Below are positions 1-9,381 of a stretch of DNA of 47,662 bases, piece by piece (within the stretch, counting starts at the first letter, position 1; the number at the start of each line of letters is the position of its first letter). Location: contig CAMDLK010000006.1 in NCBI GenBank assembly GCA_945901725.1, positions 1-47,662 on the forward strand. Direction: 5' to 3'. The position numbers and the translations under genes are program-made. The notes beneath the pieces were generated by a model. It was not told the DNA's origin. It saw only the letters and a program-made list of their open reading frames with translations, and made no database searches. The DNA comes from Bifidobacterium breve. GTDB taxonomy: Bacteria > Actinomycetota > Acidimicrobiia > Acidimicrobiales > Ilumatobacteraceae.

Positions 1-867
1 GGTCACGTATCGAGCGAAGAACCATTCCATCGTTTGTTCAACCAGGGCTACATTCAGGCATACGCATACCGTGATGACCGTGGTCAAACAGTTCCAGCAG
101 CAGAAGTAACTGAAACTGACGGTGTGTATTCATGGGAAGGCGAAACCGTCGCTCGTGAATACGGCAAGATGGGCAAGAGCCTGAAGAACATCGTTACCCC
201 AGACGAGATGTATGAAGAATACGGCGCGGACACATTCCGTTTGTACGAAATGGCCATGGGGCCGCTTGATGCAAGTCGCCCATGGAACACTCGCGATGTT
301 GTTGGCATGCAGCGGTTCCTTCAGCGCCTGTGGCGCAATGTGATCGACGAGGACACTGGCGACACTGTTGTTTCTGAAGACGAAGCTCCAGAGGAACTGA
401 TGCGTCACTTACACCGCACTATTGCGGGTGTTGATGCAGACCTGCAGCACCTGCGCTTCAATACCGCAATCGCCAAACTCATCGAATTCAATAACGCCCT
501 AACTGGTCTTGTGAACACAACCCGTGTTGCGCCACGCGAATTGGTTGAGCCACTGGTTCAAATGCTTTCTCCGTTGTGTCCACACCTTGCCGATGAGTTG
601 TGGTTCCGTCTCGGTCATGACACCACCGTCACCTACGTTCCATTCCCCGTTGCTGACCCTGCACTTCTCGTGGAAGACAGCATTGAAGTTCCGGTACAAG
701 TGAACGGAAAAGTGCGTGCCCGCATTCAGATGTCGCCTACCGCTACAGAAGATGAACATTTGGCAGCAGCCATGTCACTTGAAGCAATTGTGACAGCCCT
801 CGATGGACGCACGCCTCTGAAGACAATTGTGGTTCCGGGCCGAACTGTCAACATTGTTGTCAAGTAA
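1..867 (+). CDS. leuS: leucyl-tRNA synthetase, C-terminal part (5' end outside window)
   Basis: The frame is open from base 1, so this is the 3' end of a longer gene. LeuRS charges tRNA-Leu with leucine in the cytoplasm. The visible part has the class I signature in its actinobacterial form (KMGKSLKN, about residues 55-62) followed by [20 protein letters not shown], which is typical of LeuRS. After it come the anticodon-binding helical domain ([19 protein letters not shown]) and a C-terminal domain ending in [11 protein letters not shown], also a LeuRS hallmark. The G in KMGKS in place of S is normal in actinobacterial LeuRS and is not a defect. mgsA follows after 17 nt on the same strand. 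The catalytic HIGH motif and editing domain lie upstream of the window. Confidence 0.97.
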   Translation, partial: GHVSSEEPFHRLFNQGYIQAYAYRDDRGQTVPAAEVTETDGVYSWEGETVAREYGKMGKSLKNIVTPDEMYEEYGADTFRLYEMAMGPLDASRPWNTRDVVGMQRFLQRLWRNVIDEDTGDTVVSEDEAPEELMRHLHRTIAGVDADLQHLRFNTAIAKLIEFNNALTGLVNTTRVAPRELVEPLVQMLSPLCPHLADELWFRLGHDTTVTYVPFPVADPALLVEDSIEVPVQVNGKVRARIQMSPTATEDEHLAAAMSLEAIVTALDGRTPLKTIVVPGRTVNIVVK

Positions 868-884
868 TCGGCAAGAATACAGAC

Positions 885-1328
885 ATGGCTATTAGCGAAG
901 TTGAGATGGCCGTGCCTGCCAAGAAAACCATTGCGTTGGTGGCACACGACAACATGAAGGACGAGCTTCTCGAGTGGGTGTCTGCCCATAAAGACGAACT
1001 TGCCCACCACACACTCATCGGAACCGGCACCACAGGTCGTCTGGTAAACGAACAGACTGGTCTTGCAGTAGAGCGGCTTCGTAGTGGCCCACTCGGTGGT
1101 GACCAACAGATTGGTGCTCGCATTTCTGAAGGCGAAGTCGATGTTCTGTTGTTCTTCTGGGACCCGCTCGAACCTCAGCCCCACGACCCAGACATCAAAG
1201 CCCTGTTACGCATTGCAGTTGTCTGGAATATTCCGGTTGCATGCAACAGAGCGTCTGCTGATTTCATCATGTCGTCTCCACATATGAACATCGCCTACGT
1301 GCGACGAGTCCCTTCACACGATCGTTAA
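885..1328 (+). CDS. mgsA: methylglyoxal synthase
   Basis: This cytoplasmic enzyme converts dihydroxyacetone phosphate to methylglyoxal and phosphate, a bypass of lower glycolysis used when sugar phosphates build up. The 147-residue product has the family features in order: [13 protein letters not shown] near the N-terminus, the phosphate-binding [11 protein letters not shown] loop, [10 protein letters not shown] with the catalytic Asp, and [14 protein letters not shown]. The length matches the family (about 150). A second ATG at 906 would give a product seven residues shorter and cannot be excluded. It lies 17 nt after leuS and 3 nt before the SWEET-like transporter, so the three genes probably share a transcript. 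The link to a sugar transporter fits a role in handling sugar-phosphate stress, but that is inference. Confidence 0.95.
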   Translation: MAISEVEMAVPAKKTIALVAHDNMKDELLEWVSAHKDELAHHTLIGTGTTGRLVNEQTGLAVERLRSGPLGGDQQIGARISEGEVDVLLFFWDPLEPQPHDPDIKALLRIAVVWNIPVACNRASADFIMSSPHMNIAYVRRVPSHDR

Positions 1329-1331
1329 GTT

Positions 1332-1931
1332 GTGAAAGCCCTATTCCAAATCTGGTGCATCACCTTTGGTCTTGCGTTTATCTGGCCACAGGTCTGGCGT
1401 GCGGTGCGACACGACACATCACATGGCATCTCCCCTTTTGGCCTCATGCACAGCCTCGTAGGTTCCTCTTTGTGGCTTACCTACGGCCTCTTAGAGGGCG
1501 ACGTCGCAATCTGGTTCTCCAATGTTTCCTTCCTCATCGCCCAATCAATCATCATCTCGGTCGTCTACCGCCATGGCAAAATTCCACGTCAAGTCCTCAT
1601 TCAAGTCGGAGTTGCACTCGCCGCACTTGCATTGTTGCTCACCCAAGTCTCAGCTACTCCCGTTGGTTTTGTAGCCATTGCCATTAGCGGAAGTTCAATC
1701 GTTCCGCAGTTGATTCACGTAATACGAACAGAGAACCTTCACGGCATCTCAATATCGAGCTACCTGCTCACTATTGTCAACTGTTCATCGTGGTTGTTGT
1801 ACGGCTTCTACGTGAAAGACCCCATGGTTTCAGCACAGAACTTCTTTGCCATTCCAATTTTTGTGTACATCACCGCGAAAGCAGCGCGTTGGCGATCTGC
1901 CAACCCTGATTACGTTGCCACTACCGCTTAA
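1332..1931 (+). CDS. SWEET/PQ-loop-like membrane protein with two fused repeats (3-1-3 helices)
   Basis: A 199-residue integral membrane protein made of two related halves. Each half carries a Pro-Gln motif (WPQVWRAV near residue 19 and VPQLIHVI near 122), followed by a run of the type HGIS....S.WL.YGL. Hydrophobic segments lie near 3-22, 36-56, 59-80, 87-106, 109-130, 136-156 and 161-182, a 3-1-3 arrangement. Most bacterial SemiSWEETs are about 90 residues with one three-helix bundle, so this resembles the fused layout of eukaryotic SWEET sugar facilitators. It starts with GTG 3 nt after mgsA, which suggests coupled expression. Its 3' end overlaps the convergent oxidoreductase gene by 4 bp. 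The substrate is unknown; a sugar is the family-based guess, and an amino-acid PQ-loop transporter is the alternative. Confidence 0.85.
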   Translation: MKALFQIWCITFGLAFIWPQVWRAVRHDTSHGISPFGLMHSLVGSSLWLTYGLLEGDVAIWFSNVSFLIAQSIIISVVYRHGKIPRQVLIQVGVALAALALLLTQVSATPVGFVAIAISGSSIVPQLIHVIRTENLHGISISSYLLTIVNCSSWLLYGFYVKDPMVSAQNFFAIPIFVYITAKAARWRSANPDYVATTA

Positions 1932-2716
1932 AGCAAATACTTGGCCGTTGCTGCAATCGCTACAACATCGGGAGCACCACGTTGGAACATAATCAGTCGA
2001 GTCACGCCTTCAGCAACCAATTCTTTATGAAATGGATGATCCGCATCTGCGTACTCTGGCTCAAACCATGACCACACAGACAAGTCAAAACCAGGTCGGT
2101 TCACACTTGCCTCGCGTGCAGCGGCAAGCAATGCGGCGCGCTCTGGGTGATTGAAACGAGTATTCACACCGTCAGCCATCTGCCCTGAACGAACTGCCAA
2201 TGCAATGCTGTTCACACCCACGATTATCGGCGGTTGTTTCGCAGGGCGAGGAAAGCCAACAAAACGTTCTTCTCGGTCTATGGCCCATATCGATTGCATG
2301 GTGTCCACTACTTCAACCAGTCGATTGTGACGATCCGCCATCTTCGGCAACAATTCAATTCCTAAAGCATCTTGCTCTGCGCTGAAGTTGGTATTCGGTG
2401 CCGCTCCAGCCCCGATACCCAGTATCAAACGATTACCGGAGATTTGTTGAATTGACGAGACGATGTTTGCTAGCAACCCTGGTTCACGGTTCATCACGTT
2501 TGTTACCAGCGTGCCCAGACCAATTGTTGTGGTTGTTGTTGCCCACGCCGTGAGACTGGTGAAACATTCCATCATGGAATCAGAACCAAATGCAGCCCCA
2601 GAGAAATGATCCAGGTTCCATAAAGTTCCGAAACCCGCTTCTTCAGCCGCGATACCAGCGTCACGCAACATCGGCCACGGCGCAGAACCCTGATTCAACT
2701 GCAGGTCAATAATCAT
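1928..2716 (-). CDS. luciferase-like (LLM class) flavin/F420-dependent oxidoreductase
   Basis: A 262-residue member of the bacterial luciferase-like monooxygenase superfamily, a TIM-barrel fold that uses FMN or, commonly in Actinomycetota, coenzyme F420. Family marks are the N-terminal AAEEAGFGTLWNLDHF, IGLGTLVTNVMNREPGLLAN, and GNRLILGIGAGAAPNTNF followed by RHNRLVEVVDTM. The ATG at 2716 is preferred over a GTG 9 nt upstream. It has a GAGG-type ribosome-binding site 8 nt upstream and forms an ATGA overlap with the end of the HAD gene, the same coupling seen one gene further up. It is thus the third gene of a run after tRNA-Ala. The substrate cannot be told from sequence. Confidence 0.9.
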   Translation of the reverse strand: MIIDLQLNQGSAPWPMLRDAGIAAEEAGFGTLWNLDHFSGAAFGSDSMMECFTSLTAWATTTTTIGLGTLVTNVMNREPGLLANIVSSIQQISGNRLILGIGAGAAPNTNFSAEQDALGIELLPKMADRHNRLVEVVDTMQSIWAIDREERFVGFPRPAKQPPIIVGVNSIALAVRSGQMADGVNTRFNHPERAALLAAAREASVNRPGFDLSVWSWFEPEYADADHPFHKELVAEGVTRLIMFQRGAPDVVAIAATAKYLL

Positions 2717-4686
2717 GGCACCCACCTCGGAGAAGTCATTGGGTTCAATTTATACATCTCATCAGCAATCCACCGAGAGTCCACATTGTTTTCTAGCGCT
2801 CGCAAACTTCCTTGCATCCAATGCCGATGCATCAACGTGTCATACATGCCTGGGAGATCCTCAAGCGTGACTTTCGCGGGCTCGTCGGGAGTAACTGCAA
2901 TCAACGGCCTTCCGTTTCCTTCATGATCAATAGACGTCACATGATTGACCTGCGATAACAAATCGATTTCATCTGTACGGGGCGAATGACCAACTTGCAT
3001 AATCGCTGCCCAAATAGATTCCTTCGTGATATCAGCTGTCGTCATGCCCGAGGGGTGAGTGCCATCAAGAATGGCAAGTGCTCCGCGCACAGCCGCGTCG
3101 CCTACCTGTCGCATCACGGCTTCATATGCCTGAAGTTCTGGCACTGTCTCGACGAATATTGGTGTGCCATCGTCTTCGTAATCGACAACGGAACCATGTG
3201 GTGCAGTTACGAGCGCTTCCAGAAGTTTGATTACACCAAGCAAACGCACATTGTCATCTGTTGAACCAAATTCATCCATCGCGAACCCGTGCATTGCGAT
3301 GCGCATGCGTTGTGGTGTCGCATCCCAATAGAGCCCCGTCAAACGACCTTCAATGACGCTCTGATTCTGTGACTCAACGGAGACAAGATCAGCAAGATCA
3401 GCAATGGTGGACCCAGTCCACCCGAGGTCGACGACTATGTGATGACCTGACATGAGGACTTCATGGGATCTGAGATACGTCAGTAGTCGTGTGCGCAGAG
3501 AATTGGTCGCAGACAGAACTATGTCAGTGTTATCTAAGACGAGGTCACGGGCAACAGACGCATCAATCGGCATCTCTCGGTCTAATGGTGAGTCAAGGGC
3601 ACACCCAACGCGACGTTCCAAACGTGAAACTGTCAACACTTCATCGTCGCCCACAAAGCGACCTATATTTTCTCGAGTCAATTCAGAAAGCCATGCACGC
3701 CATACCACTGACCGTGAGAACGCCGTATACGTGGCCACCGGTAGTTCCCATCCGCGTGATCGGAGCGTGTTCCATACCTGATGGGCCAAATACCCATCGC
3801 GGGCTGCAAAATGAACGCCGGCAACTGAACGCTTGCCGAGAACAAAATGCGCGTCAAGTACTTGGGCAGCCACAATCATGGCAACCAAACCCCCACCAAT
3901 TACCTCTCCGACATCCCAGCGGGTTTCGTCCATTGCATTGCGATATTCCGCTTCAATTCGTGACAGCGGCAGAACAGCAGGCGTTGTATTGATCATGTCG
4001 CGATGAGATCTACGCATTGTGTCGCGAACATGAGTTGCTATGCCAAGTGACTTTGGCACCTCTCCATCTGCACGCGCATCATCGCCGACATGCAGAATTG
4101 AACCTGCAAGTGAATTGAGCGCCGATAGGACAACCGGCCACAACATCCCGTTATGTTTCATCCCGCCGTGTTCGCAGCTAACGAAAATATCGGCTTTCGT
4201 GATCCATGAATACCCTGCACGGTGCGCCATCTGCAATAAATGTGTTGCAGGCATGTAGTTGTCGCTCACTACCACCACACGCATTCCACGCGCTCTGGCT
4301 AACTCAGTAATTTCAACGCCAAATGGCACAGCCTGCACAAGTTGTAATTCGGTTTCCCTTTCAAGGGTCATCACCATGTCTGAGTCCGACCGTGACAAGA
4401 CCAACTGTTGCGCTAGTTGATAAACAATTTCATCGAGCGAAACATCGCGTTGGTCATCAACTTGCTCGGCCAACTGTCGTGCGCGCTGTTCGGCTTCTAC
4501 TCGGGCAACTGCAAACCCTCGCCAAGAATCACCATGCGATGAAATTAGGTTCTGTTCCATCACAGCAAACACATGTGTTGGCTGAGCCACGGACCGCGTG
4601 ATCAGCGTGTCAAAGAAGTCAACACTGAGAACCGATGCCTGAGAGTGCTCGTCGAGAACTTGCTCGGCGGTGAGCTGCACGGTCAT
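2713..4686 (-). CDS. HAD-superfamily protein of the large COG5610 type (surface polysaccharide context)
   Basis: A 657-residue cytoplasmic protein with an N-terminal HAD-fold domain. Motif I is VDFFDT (residues 22-27, nucleophile Asp23), motif II lies in VVVVSDNYM, and motif IV is HVGDDARAD. The remaining 400 residues are a long extension typical of COG5610-type proteins, which are commonly encoded beside glycosyltransferases in polysaccharide clusters. The gene overlaps the upstream glycosyltransferase by ATGA and the downstream oxidoreductase by another ATGA, so the three are translationally coupled. Function is inferred from fold and neighbour: probably a phosphatase or a scaffold acting on a glycan intermediate. 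No transmembrane segment is evident. Confidence 0.85.
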   Translation of the reverse strand: MTVQLTAEQVLDEHSQASVLSVDFFDTLITRSVAQPTHVFAVMEQNLISSHGDSWRGFAVARVEAEQRARQLAEQVDDQRDVSLDEIVYQLAQQLVLSRSDSDMVMTLERETELQLVQAVPFGVEITELARARGMRVVVVSDNYMPATHLLQMAHRAGYSWITKADIFVSCEHGGMKHNGMLWPVVLSALNSLAGSILHVGDDARADGEVPKSLGIATHVRDTMRRSHRDMINTTPAVLPLSRIEAEYRNAMDETRWDVGEVIGGGLVAMIVAAQVLDAHFVLGKRSVAGVHFAARDGYLAHQVWNTLRSRGWELPVATYTAFSRSVVWRAWLSELTRENIGRFVGDDEVLTVSRLERRVGCALDSPLDREMPIDASVARDLVLDNTDIVLSATNSLRTRLLTYLRSHEVLMSGHHIVVDLGWTGSTIADLADLVSVESQNQSVIEGRLTGLYWDATPQRMRIAMHGFAMDEFGSTDDNVRLLGVIKLLEALVTAPHGSVVDYEDDGTPIFVETVPELQAYEAVMRQVGDAAVRGALAILDGTHPSGMTTADITKESIWAAIMQVGHSPRTDEIDLLSQVNHVTSIDHEGNGRPLIAVTPDEPAKVTLEDLPGMYDTLMHRHWMQGSLRALENNVDSRWIADEMYKLNPMTSPRWVP

Positions 4687-5663
4687 TTGCCAATAGTACG
4701 ACGAACAGCCCGGCCAATAGCGCGGATGCCATGGCCCGGATGACGCACACTACGAGCAATACGGCGCGATAACCGCTGCAACTTGATGATTTCAGCTGTC
4801 CGGTTAGCGATGTGCTCTATGTCGACATGAACGATGGGCGTATTGATCTGAAGTTCACCGGTTAATGCTTCAGCCGCAGCAGCAATAGATAGCGCACCTT
4901 TGTTAACACCGTTTACAGCGGGTTCTTTCAACCATCGATCTTGTAATTGCAACTTGATGTTGCGGTGTAAATCTTCACCAATCGTGATGGAGTTTCCAGA
5001 CGCGGTATCACTTTCCGCTGTTCGCGTGTGATAGTGCGCGAGGCGCTCAGGGATGAACACAAAGTCACCGGCAGCGACAGCACGTAGGTTGAATTCCCAA
5101 TCACCCAACACTGGCAGGGATGAATCAAAATTGCCGACCGTGTTGAGAACACTCCGACGAAAAAGAGCTGCGATTGGTGGGAATGTATTTCCGCCAATCA
5201 TGCCGCGATATGTGAGGCGCCCTTGTGATAACGGAAAGTCTTCGTGAGAAACAGGCCATACTTTCCCGCCGCGAAATGTTTCATAGATACGAGTTACGCC
5301 TGTCACTGCAGCAACTGCAGTTGGAGACCCATGTAGAGCAGCAATAGCAACTTCCAAGAAACGCGCGTCCCATGAATCATCATCGTCGTGAATTACGAAG
5401 AATTCTGAATCCGAGTCAGCAAGACCACGATTCGACGCTTCTTCCATCCCTACTCGGTCAGCAAGATGAATTACGCGAATGGATCCGCTCGGTGTTGCAT
5501 TCATTGCAGTGCGCACAACAGCGTCAACACCAGCCTGCTGGCCACCGTTATTCACGACAACCAATTCCCAATCGGTGAAGGTTTGTAACTGAACACTGGC
5601 AATAGCTCTCGCGAGCAACACTGGACGTTCGTACGTCCTCATTACAACGGCGATCTTTGTCAT
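4683..5663 (-). CDS. family 2 glycosyltransferase
   Basis: A 326-residue GT-A fold glycosyltransferase, transferring a sugar from a nucleotide donor to an unidentified acceptor. It starts directly with the family pattern MTKIAVVMRTYERPVLLARA and has DWELVVVNNGG. The metal/nucleotide-binding acidic stretch DDDD is at residues 93-96. In the second half is GRLTYRGMIGGNTF..IAALFRRSVL with LPVLGDWEFNLR, which is the acceptor-side region. The C-terminus is basic (RRIARSVRHPGHGIR) and could contact membranes. The ATG lies only 4 nt after the 3' end of tRNA-Ala on the same strand. No Shine-Dalgarno sequence is possible outside the tRNA itself. The HAD gene overlaps its stop codon. Confidence 0.92.
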   Translation of the reverse strand: MTKIAVVMRTYERPVLLARAIASVQLQTFTDWELVVVNNGGQQAGVDAVVRTAMNATPSGSIRVIHLADRVGMEEASNRGLADSDSEFFVIHDDDDSWDARFLEVAIAALHGSPTAVAAVTGVTRIYETFRGGKVWPVSHEDFPLSQGRLTYRGMIGGNTFPPIAALFRRSVLNTVGNFDSSLPVLGDWEFNLRAVAAGDFVFIPERLAHYHTRTAESDTASGNSITIGEDLHRNIKLQLQDRWLKEPAVNGVNKGALSIAAAAEALTGELQINTPIVHVDIEHIANRTAEIIKLQRLSRRIARSVRHPGHGIRAIGRAVRRTIGK

Positions 5664-5667
5664 CTTG

Positions 5668-5740
<73 letters not shown>

Positions 5741-5847
5741 TAAATTTTTCAGCGTTCCTGCTGATTTAGGTCAACAACCAATCTATCAGAAGCAAAAGTT
5801 CGCTCTAAATTCAACTGCCAGGGTAAGTCATTGAGGTAATTTAAGAC

Positions 5848-7014
5848 GTGCTTCCGCTTAATTCACTTGGAGTTTTGACCGTCGTTGCATACGGCACATG
5901 GTTTTACGGTTTCGGGGTTCTCTTCACCGATCTGTCTGAGTTTCATGGCGTGTCGGCAAGCACCCTCGGCATCACATTTGGAATTGCACAATTGATTTCC
6001 GGAATCGGCGCCGTTGCCACAGGCAGACGGCTTGACGTGTTCGGTCCCCGAGCAGTGTTGGGGATACTTGGGCCAGTCGGTGCAGCCATTTACTTTGCAA
6101 GTTCATATGCCACTGGTTCATTGTTCCTCGCCATGTATTCACTTGGTGGCGGCCTGATCGGTGCAGCTGGTTTTTACTCGTTTACGCAACCGCTATCTGT
6201 ACGACTTGCTTCAACCGATTCCACTCGCGCCATCACGAGACTGACTATCTGGGGTGCATTTAGTTCTCCGGTCATGATTCCGCTTACTGAGGTTTTACGG
6301 GCGAACTACGAATGGCAAACTGCGGTGCGCATGCCCGCTGTCCTTACCATGATTTCGTTTTTCGTTGCTGCGTCACTGTGTCATGTTGAAGTTGCAACTA
6401 CCGGGAAGCCCCCAGCGTTGATCACGTCCCTTCGTAGTGCACTCGGCGACTTGCGGCTTGGATTGTTTACTATCGGGGCTTTTCTTTCCTCAATAGCAGT
6501 CAGCACACTTCTTGTGTTTCAGGTGCCGACCATGACGGCGGCTGGAGTTTCGACGGCTACAGCAGCTCTACTTGCAAGTGTGCGCGGATTAATGCAACTC
6601 GCTGGCCGGATTCCACTCGTTGCCGCGATCGACAAATTTACCGCGCCACGATTGATTGTCATCTCGCGATTTACGCTTGGCATTTCAGCATTGTTCTTGC
6701 TTGGCAGCGGAAACATCACTTTTGCAATCATGTACATAGTGTTCGCAGGCATCACGATTGGCGCGCTCTCGGCACTTGACGGTGTTGCGGCGCGCGGCAT
6801 TGTGCAACCAGAAGTGTTCGGCACCGTCATGGGAGGCATCGGATTAATCACCACACTCGGAGGTGCGCTTGGCCCGATTTTCGCTGGGTGGCTAAAGACT
6901 GCGTTCGACTCGTCAATTGCACCAATAACGATTGTGTTTATCACTGCGTGTTCGGCTGCGATTGTTTTTTCTATTCAGCCATCTGAAGAGCCGCAGTCCA
7001 GTATCAAGAACTGA
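5848..7014 (+). CDS. major facilitator superfamily transporter (oxalate/formate-antiporter-like)
   Basis: A 388-residue inner-membrane protein with about 12 hydrophobic helices, shared between two six-helix halves. TM2-TM3 carries a short basic loop (TGRRLDVFGPRAVL) in the position of the MFS signature. The second half begins near residue 195 after a cytoplasmic loop (TGKPPALITSLRSALGDLRLG). The overall pattern, with LTDLSEFHGVSASTLGITFG and a GxLGPIFAGWL stretch near the C-terminus, resembles monocarboxylate/oxalate-formate type MFS carriers. The start is GTG at 5848 with GAGG about 11 nt upstream. It is a single gene, divergent from tRNA-Ala and convergent with rsfS (5 nt apart). The substrate is unknown. 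Confidence 0.85.
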   Translation: MLPLNSLGVLTVVAYGTWFYGFGVLFTDLSEFHGVSASTLGITFGIAQLISGIGAVATGRRLDVFGPRAVLGILGPVGAAIYFASSYATGSLFLAMYSLGGGLIGAAGFYSFTQPLSVRLASTDSTRAITRLTIWGAFSSPVMIPLTEVLRANYEWQTAVRMPAVLTMISFFVAASLCHVEVATTGKPPALITSLRSALGDLRLGLFTIGAFLSSIAVSTLLVFQVPTMTAAGVSTATAALLASVRGLMQLAGRIPLVAAIDKFTAPRLIVISRFTLGISALFLLGSGNITFAIMYIVFAGITIGALSALDGVAARGIVQPEVFGTVMGGIGLITTLGGALGPIFAGWLKTAFDSSIAPITIVFITACSAAIVFSIQPSEEPQSSIKN

Positions 7015-7019
7015 TAGTT

Positions 7020-7412
7020 CTACAGAGTGCTAGCCCAGGGCGTTGGGACAATGTCTTTATAGAGGCGCTCGATTTCGTAAAACCGGCGCATTTCGTCAAT
7101 AAAAATATGAACGACGACATCGCCGTAATCGATCAAGACCCATTGCTGTTCGCGGGTCCCTTCCGAGCGAAGCGGGCCTTTACCTACTGCTTCGCGCACG
7201 TTGTTCAGTACCGAGTCAGTGATTGCACGAACGAGCCGCGGGTTTGACGCGCTGGTGACGATGAAGTATTCGGTGATGCCAACGACTGGGCCAACGGGAA
7301 GAACGATGGTGTTCTCGCCTTGCTTTTCATCAATCACTCTGGCGATAAAGACAGCCAATTCAAGAGAGTTGAGGTCAGCAGCAGCTGCATCTGTATTGGT
7401 GGTGTCGGTCAC
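7020..7412 (-). CDS. rsfS: ribosome silencing factor
   Basis: A 130-residue RsfS/YbeB/Iojap-family protein. It binds uL14 on the large ribosomal subunit and blocks subunit joining when nutrients are short. The sequence has the whole conserved core: LAVFIARVIDEKQGENTIVLPV, ITEYFIVTSASNPRLVRAITDSV, LRSEGTREQQWVLIDYGDVVVHIF and RRFYEIERLYKD. The start codon forms an ATGA overlap with the LytR_C-type gene. That gene in turn overlaps nadD in the same way, so nadD–LytR_C–rsfS form one coupled operon. The nadD–rsfS pairing is the usual actinobacterial arrangement. Confidence 0.95.
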   Translation of the reverse strand: MTDTTNTDAAAADLNSLELAVFIARVIDEKQGENTIVLPVGPVVGITEYFIVTSASNPRLVRAITDSVLNNVREAVGKGPLRSEGTREQQWVLIDYGDVVVHIFIDEMRRFYEIERLYKDIVPTPWASTL

Positions 7413-8647
7413 TTGGGCTCCGTTGTACTTGTGGTCGATGTGCTGGTCGTTGAGCCTTGGCCAAGGAACGCAACAAAATCGTTACCCAAGACGATACGGA
7501 GATTCACGCCAGAGATGACATCTTTGCTTTCCGTGAATTCCAATGGTCCGAGCAGTGTCGGATACGACTCAGCTTCAGTTTTTGCTATGGAATCGTTGTA
7601 GTACACCGTTGTGCGCTCTGTAACTAGGTCAGGCGATTGACGAATAAGCACCACATTTGCTCCCAAAAATGCCAGCCGAGTGACCACTTCTTTAGCCACT
7701 ACTGCACTCGCAAACGGAATATCAACCATGACAGCCACGTTCGCAGACGTAACTGTTAGTGCGCTCGGAACGACACTTGCCATCACCATCAGCACTTCGC
7801 CTGAATCAAGGCCATACAAATCTGCATTGTTTGGGTTGCGAACGGGGTCAGTAAACAATGTCGACGAGAACTGCCAAACATCGATCTCACCGTTCAACAG
7901 CGCATTCATAAAGGCGGTTGTTGAAGTAAAGACACTCGCATCAATCGGCGAGATTGACGATGTTGATGCGGCATCGTCAGAGGCAGGCGTTGCAACTCCT
8001 GCACGAGCAATCGAATTCCACAATGCTTTTACCTGAGGCAAACGTGCAGATTCGGGTGTGCCGGTCTGTGATGATGCGAGCCCAGCTGCCAAAAGTTCTG
8101 GCGTTGCAGTCGACGAGCCTGATTCAAGAACAACTAATGGCGCGCCGTCGACTCCCGTATCGGTAACAGGCTGTTGCAACACCACAGGTTGTGTGCCAAC
8201 ACTTGATAACACTGCTGCAAATTCAGCGGCCGTCACGTCATCAGAAAAATCAACAGTGATATTCATGAGATTTTCAACATCAGTCTCAAGTGCTAACAAC
8301 CCACCAGTTGCGTAGGAATCTGCAATGCGACGTGGCTGTTCTGTCTTTGCAACATCGGCCATTGAACCAACAGGAATGGAAACTATTGTTCCGCCTTTTC
8401 CTTCAGGAGTAACAGCAAGCAATGCAAGTGATGCAACTTCATTTCGGGAATTGATAACGGCAAGCATCTCTACCACCGACGACGGAATGTCTACAGTGCC
8501 GCGACTATCAATGCTGTTTCCACCTGATGCACGCAGTAGTGAATTTGTCCCAACGAATAAACCACCAGGAAGCGCTATGACAGACAAGCCAGATGTGATC
8601 ATGGCTGCAATCATGCGCCGACGCCTGCGTGCTGGAATCGCGGTCAT
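7409..8647 (-). CDS. membrane-anchored protein with a C-terminal LytR_C domain
   Basis: A 412-residue protein. It begins with a basic cluster (RRRRR, residues 7-11) and one transmembrane helix (about 12-33), so the rest should lie outside the membrane. The C-terminal part (about 310-400, VTRLAFLGANVVLIRQSP...TVYYNDSIAKTEAESYPTLLG...DVISGVNLRIVLGNDF) resembles the LytR_C domain found after LCP cell-wall ligase domains. The middle has the general layout of an LCP domain (TIVSIPVGSMADV...GGLLALETDVENLMNI), but the usual Arg/Asp catalytic set is not evident, so it may be a non-catalytic relative. The protein ends in a Ser/Thr-rich tail. It overlaps nadD and rsfS by 4 nt each. A role in envelope biogenesis is inference. 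Confidence 0.75.
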   Translation of the reverse strand: MTAIPARRRRRMIAAMITSGLSVIALPGGLFVGTNSLLRASGGNSIDSRGTVDIPSSVVEMLAVINSRNEVASLALLAVTPEGKGGTIVSIPVGSMADVAKTEQPRRIADSYATGGLLALETDVENLMNITVDFSDDVTAAEFAAVLSSVGTQPVVLQQPVTDTGVDGAPLVVLESGSSTATPELLAAGLASSQTGTPESARLPQVKALWNSIARAGVATPASDDAASTSSISPIDASVFTSTTAFMNALLNGEIDVWQFSSTLFTDPVRNPNNADLYGLDSGEVLMVMASVVPSALTVTSANVAVMVDIPFASAVVAKEVVTRLAFLGANVVLIRQSPDLVTERTTVYYNDSIAKTEAESYPTLLGPLEFTESKDVISGVNLRIVLGNDFVAFLGQGSTTSTSTTSTTEPK

Positions 8648-9252
8648 TTAGTGCCTACGTACAAAGAGCAATTGCGAATAATCGATGCGACTGATGGCGA
8701 TGTCAAAGAATCAATTGACTCGCCATTTGCGACGGCCTCACGAATTGCACTACTTGACACATCAACCCGATTCATTGACACGTTCACCACTCGAGCACCA
8801 TGAAGAAATCCTGGGGATGCATTGGTTACGTCGTTGCGATTCACTATGACGATCGTAGAGAGAGCGACTACGTCAGACGCACGATGCCATGTCTCTAGGC
8901 GTTGCGCCGTGTCCGCCCCCACAATGAGAAAGATCTCTGTACCCGGCTGGTCGGCGAGGATTTCCTCCAATGTGTCGACCGTATATGTGGGGCCGCCCCG
9001 ACTAATTTCTCGGTCATCGGCCCGCAATCCGGAAATTCCTTGGACAAGGGCGTCTGTCATCTCGAAGCGCACTCGCGCAGGCGTCACCTGACGGTCACCC
9101 ACCTTTTGCCAGGGCTCGTTAGCCACCATGAGAACCACGTCATCAAGCCCCACTTGGGTTTGCACTGCTAGGGCCGCGGCAAGATGTCCCGAATGAGGCG
9201 GATCAAAGGTCCCCCCAAGGATGCCCAATCGGCGGGGCGCAGTAGTAGTCAC
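8644..9252 (-). CDS. nadD: nicotinate-nucleotide adenylyltransferase
   Basis: NadD joins nicotinate mononucleotide and ATP to make deamido-NAD in the NAD pathway. The product shows the nucleotidyltransferase signature GGTFDPPHSGH near the N-terminus, then VANEPWQK, DREISRGGPTYTVDTLEE, FLIVGADTAQRLETWH and the C-terminal SSSAIREAV motif. I place the start at GTG 9252 (202 residues, the family length). The frame runs open up to an ATG at 9387, but those 45 extra residues do not look like the family. The stop overlaps the LytR_C gene by ATGA. The sigma-factor gene is divergent. Confidence 0.93.
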   Translation of the reverse strand: MTTTAPRRLGILGGTFDPPHSGHLAAALAVQTQVGLDDVVLMVANEPWQKVGDRQVTPARVRFEMTDALVQGISGLRADDREISRGGPTYTVDTLEEILADQPGTEIFLIVGADTAQRLETWHRASDVVALSTIVIVNRNDVTNASPGFLHGARVVNVSMNRVDVSSSAIREAVANGESIDSLTSPSVASIIRNCSLYVGTK

Positions 9253-9381
9253 GTGGCGAGTGTAGAAGGAATTAGGGGCCAGTCGCCTTCGGAGAAAAAA
9301 ATCTTGCTCCGCCTCTAGCAATGGGCAACTAACACTGGTAATGTCTCCAATCCCCCCGACTAGGAGCCCCTCCTTAGTTGG

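Noticed and set aside
172-186. KMGKS instead of KMSKS in LeuRS as a damaging change
   Set aside because: This is the usual form in actinobacterial LeuRS.
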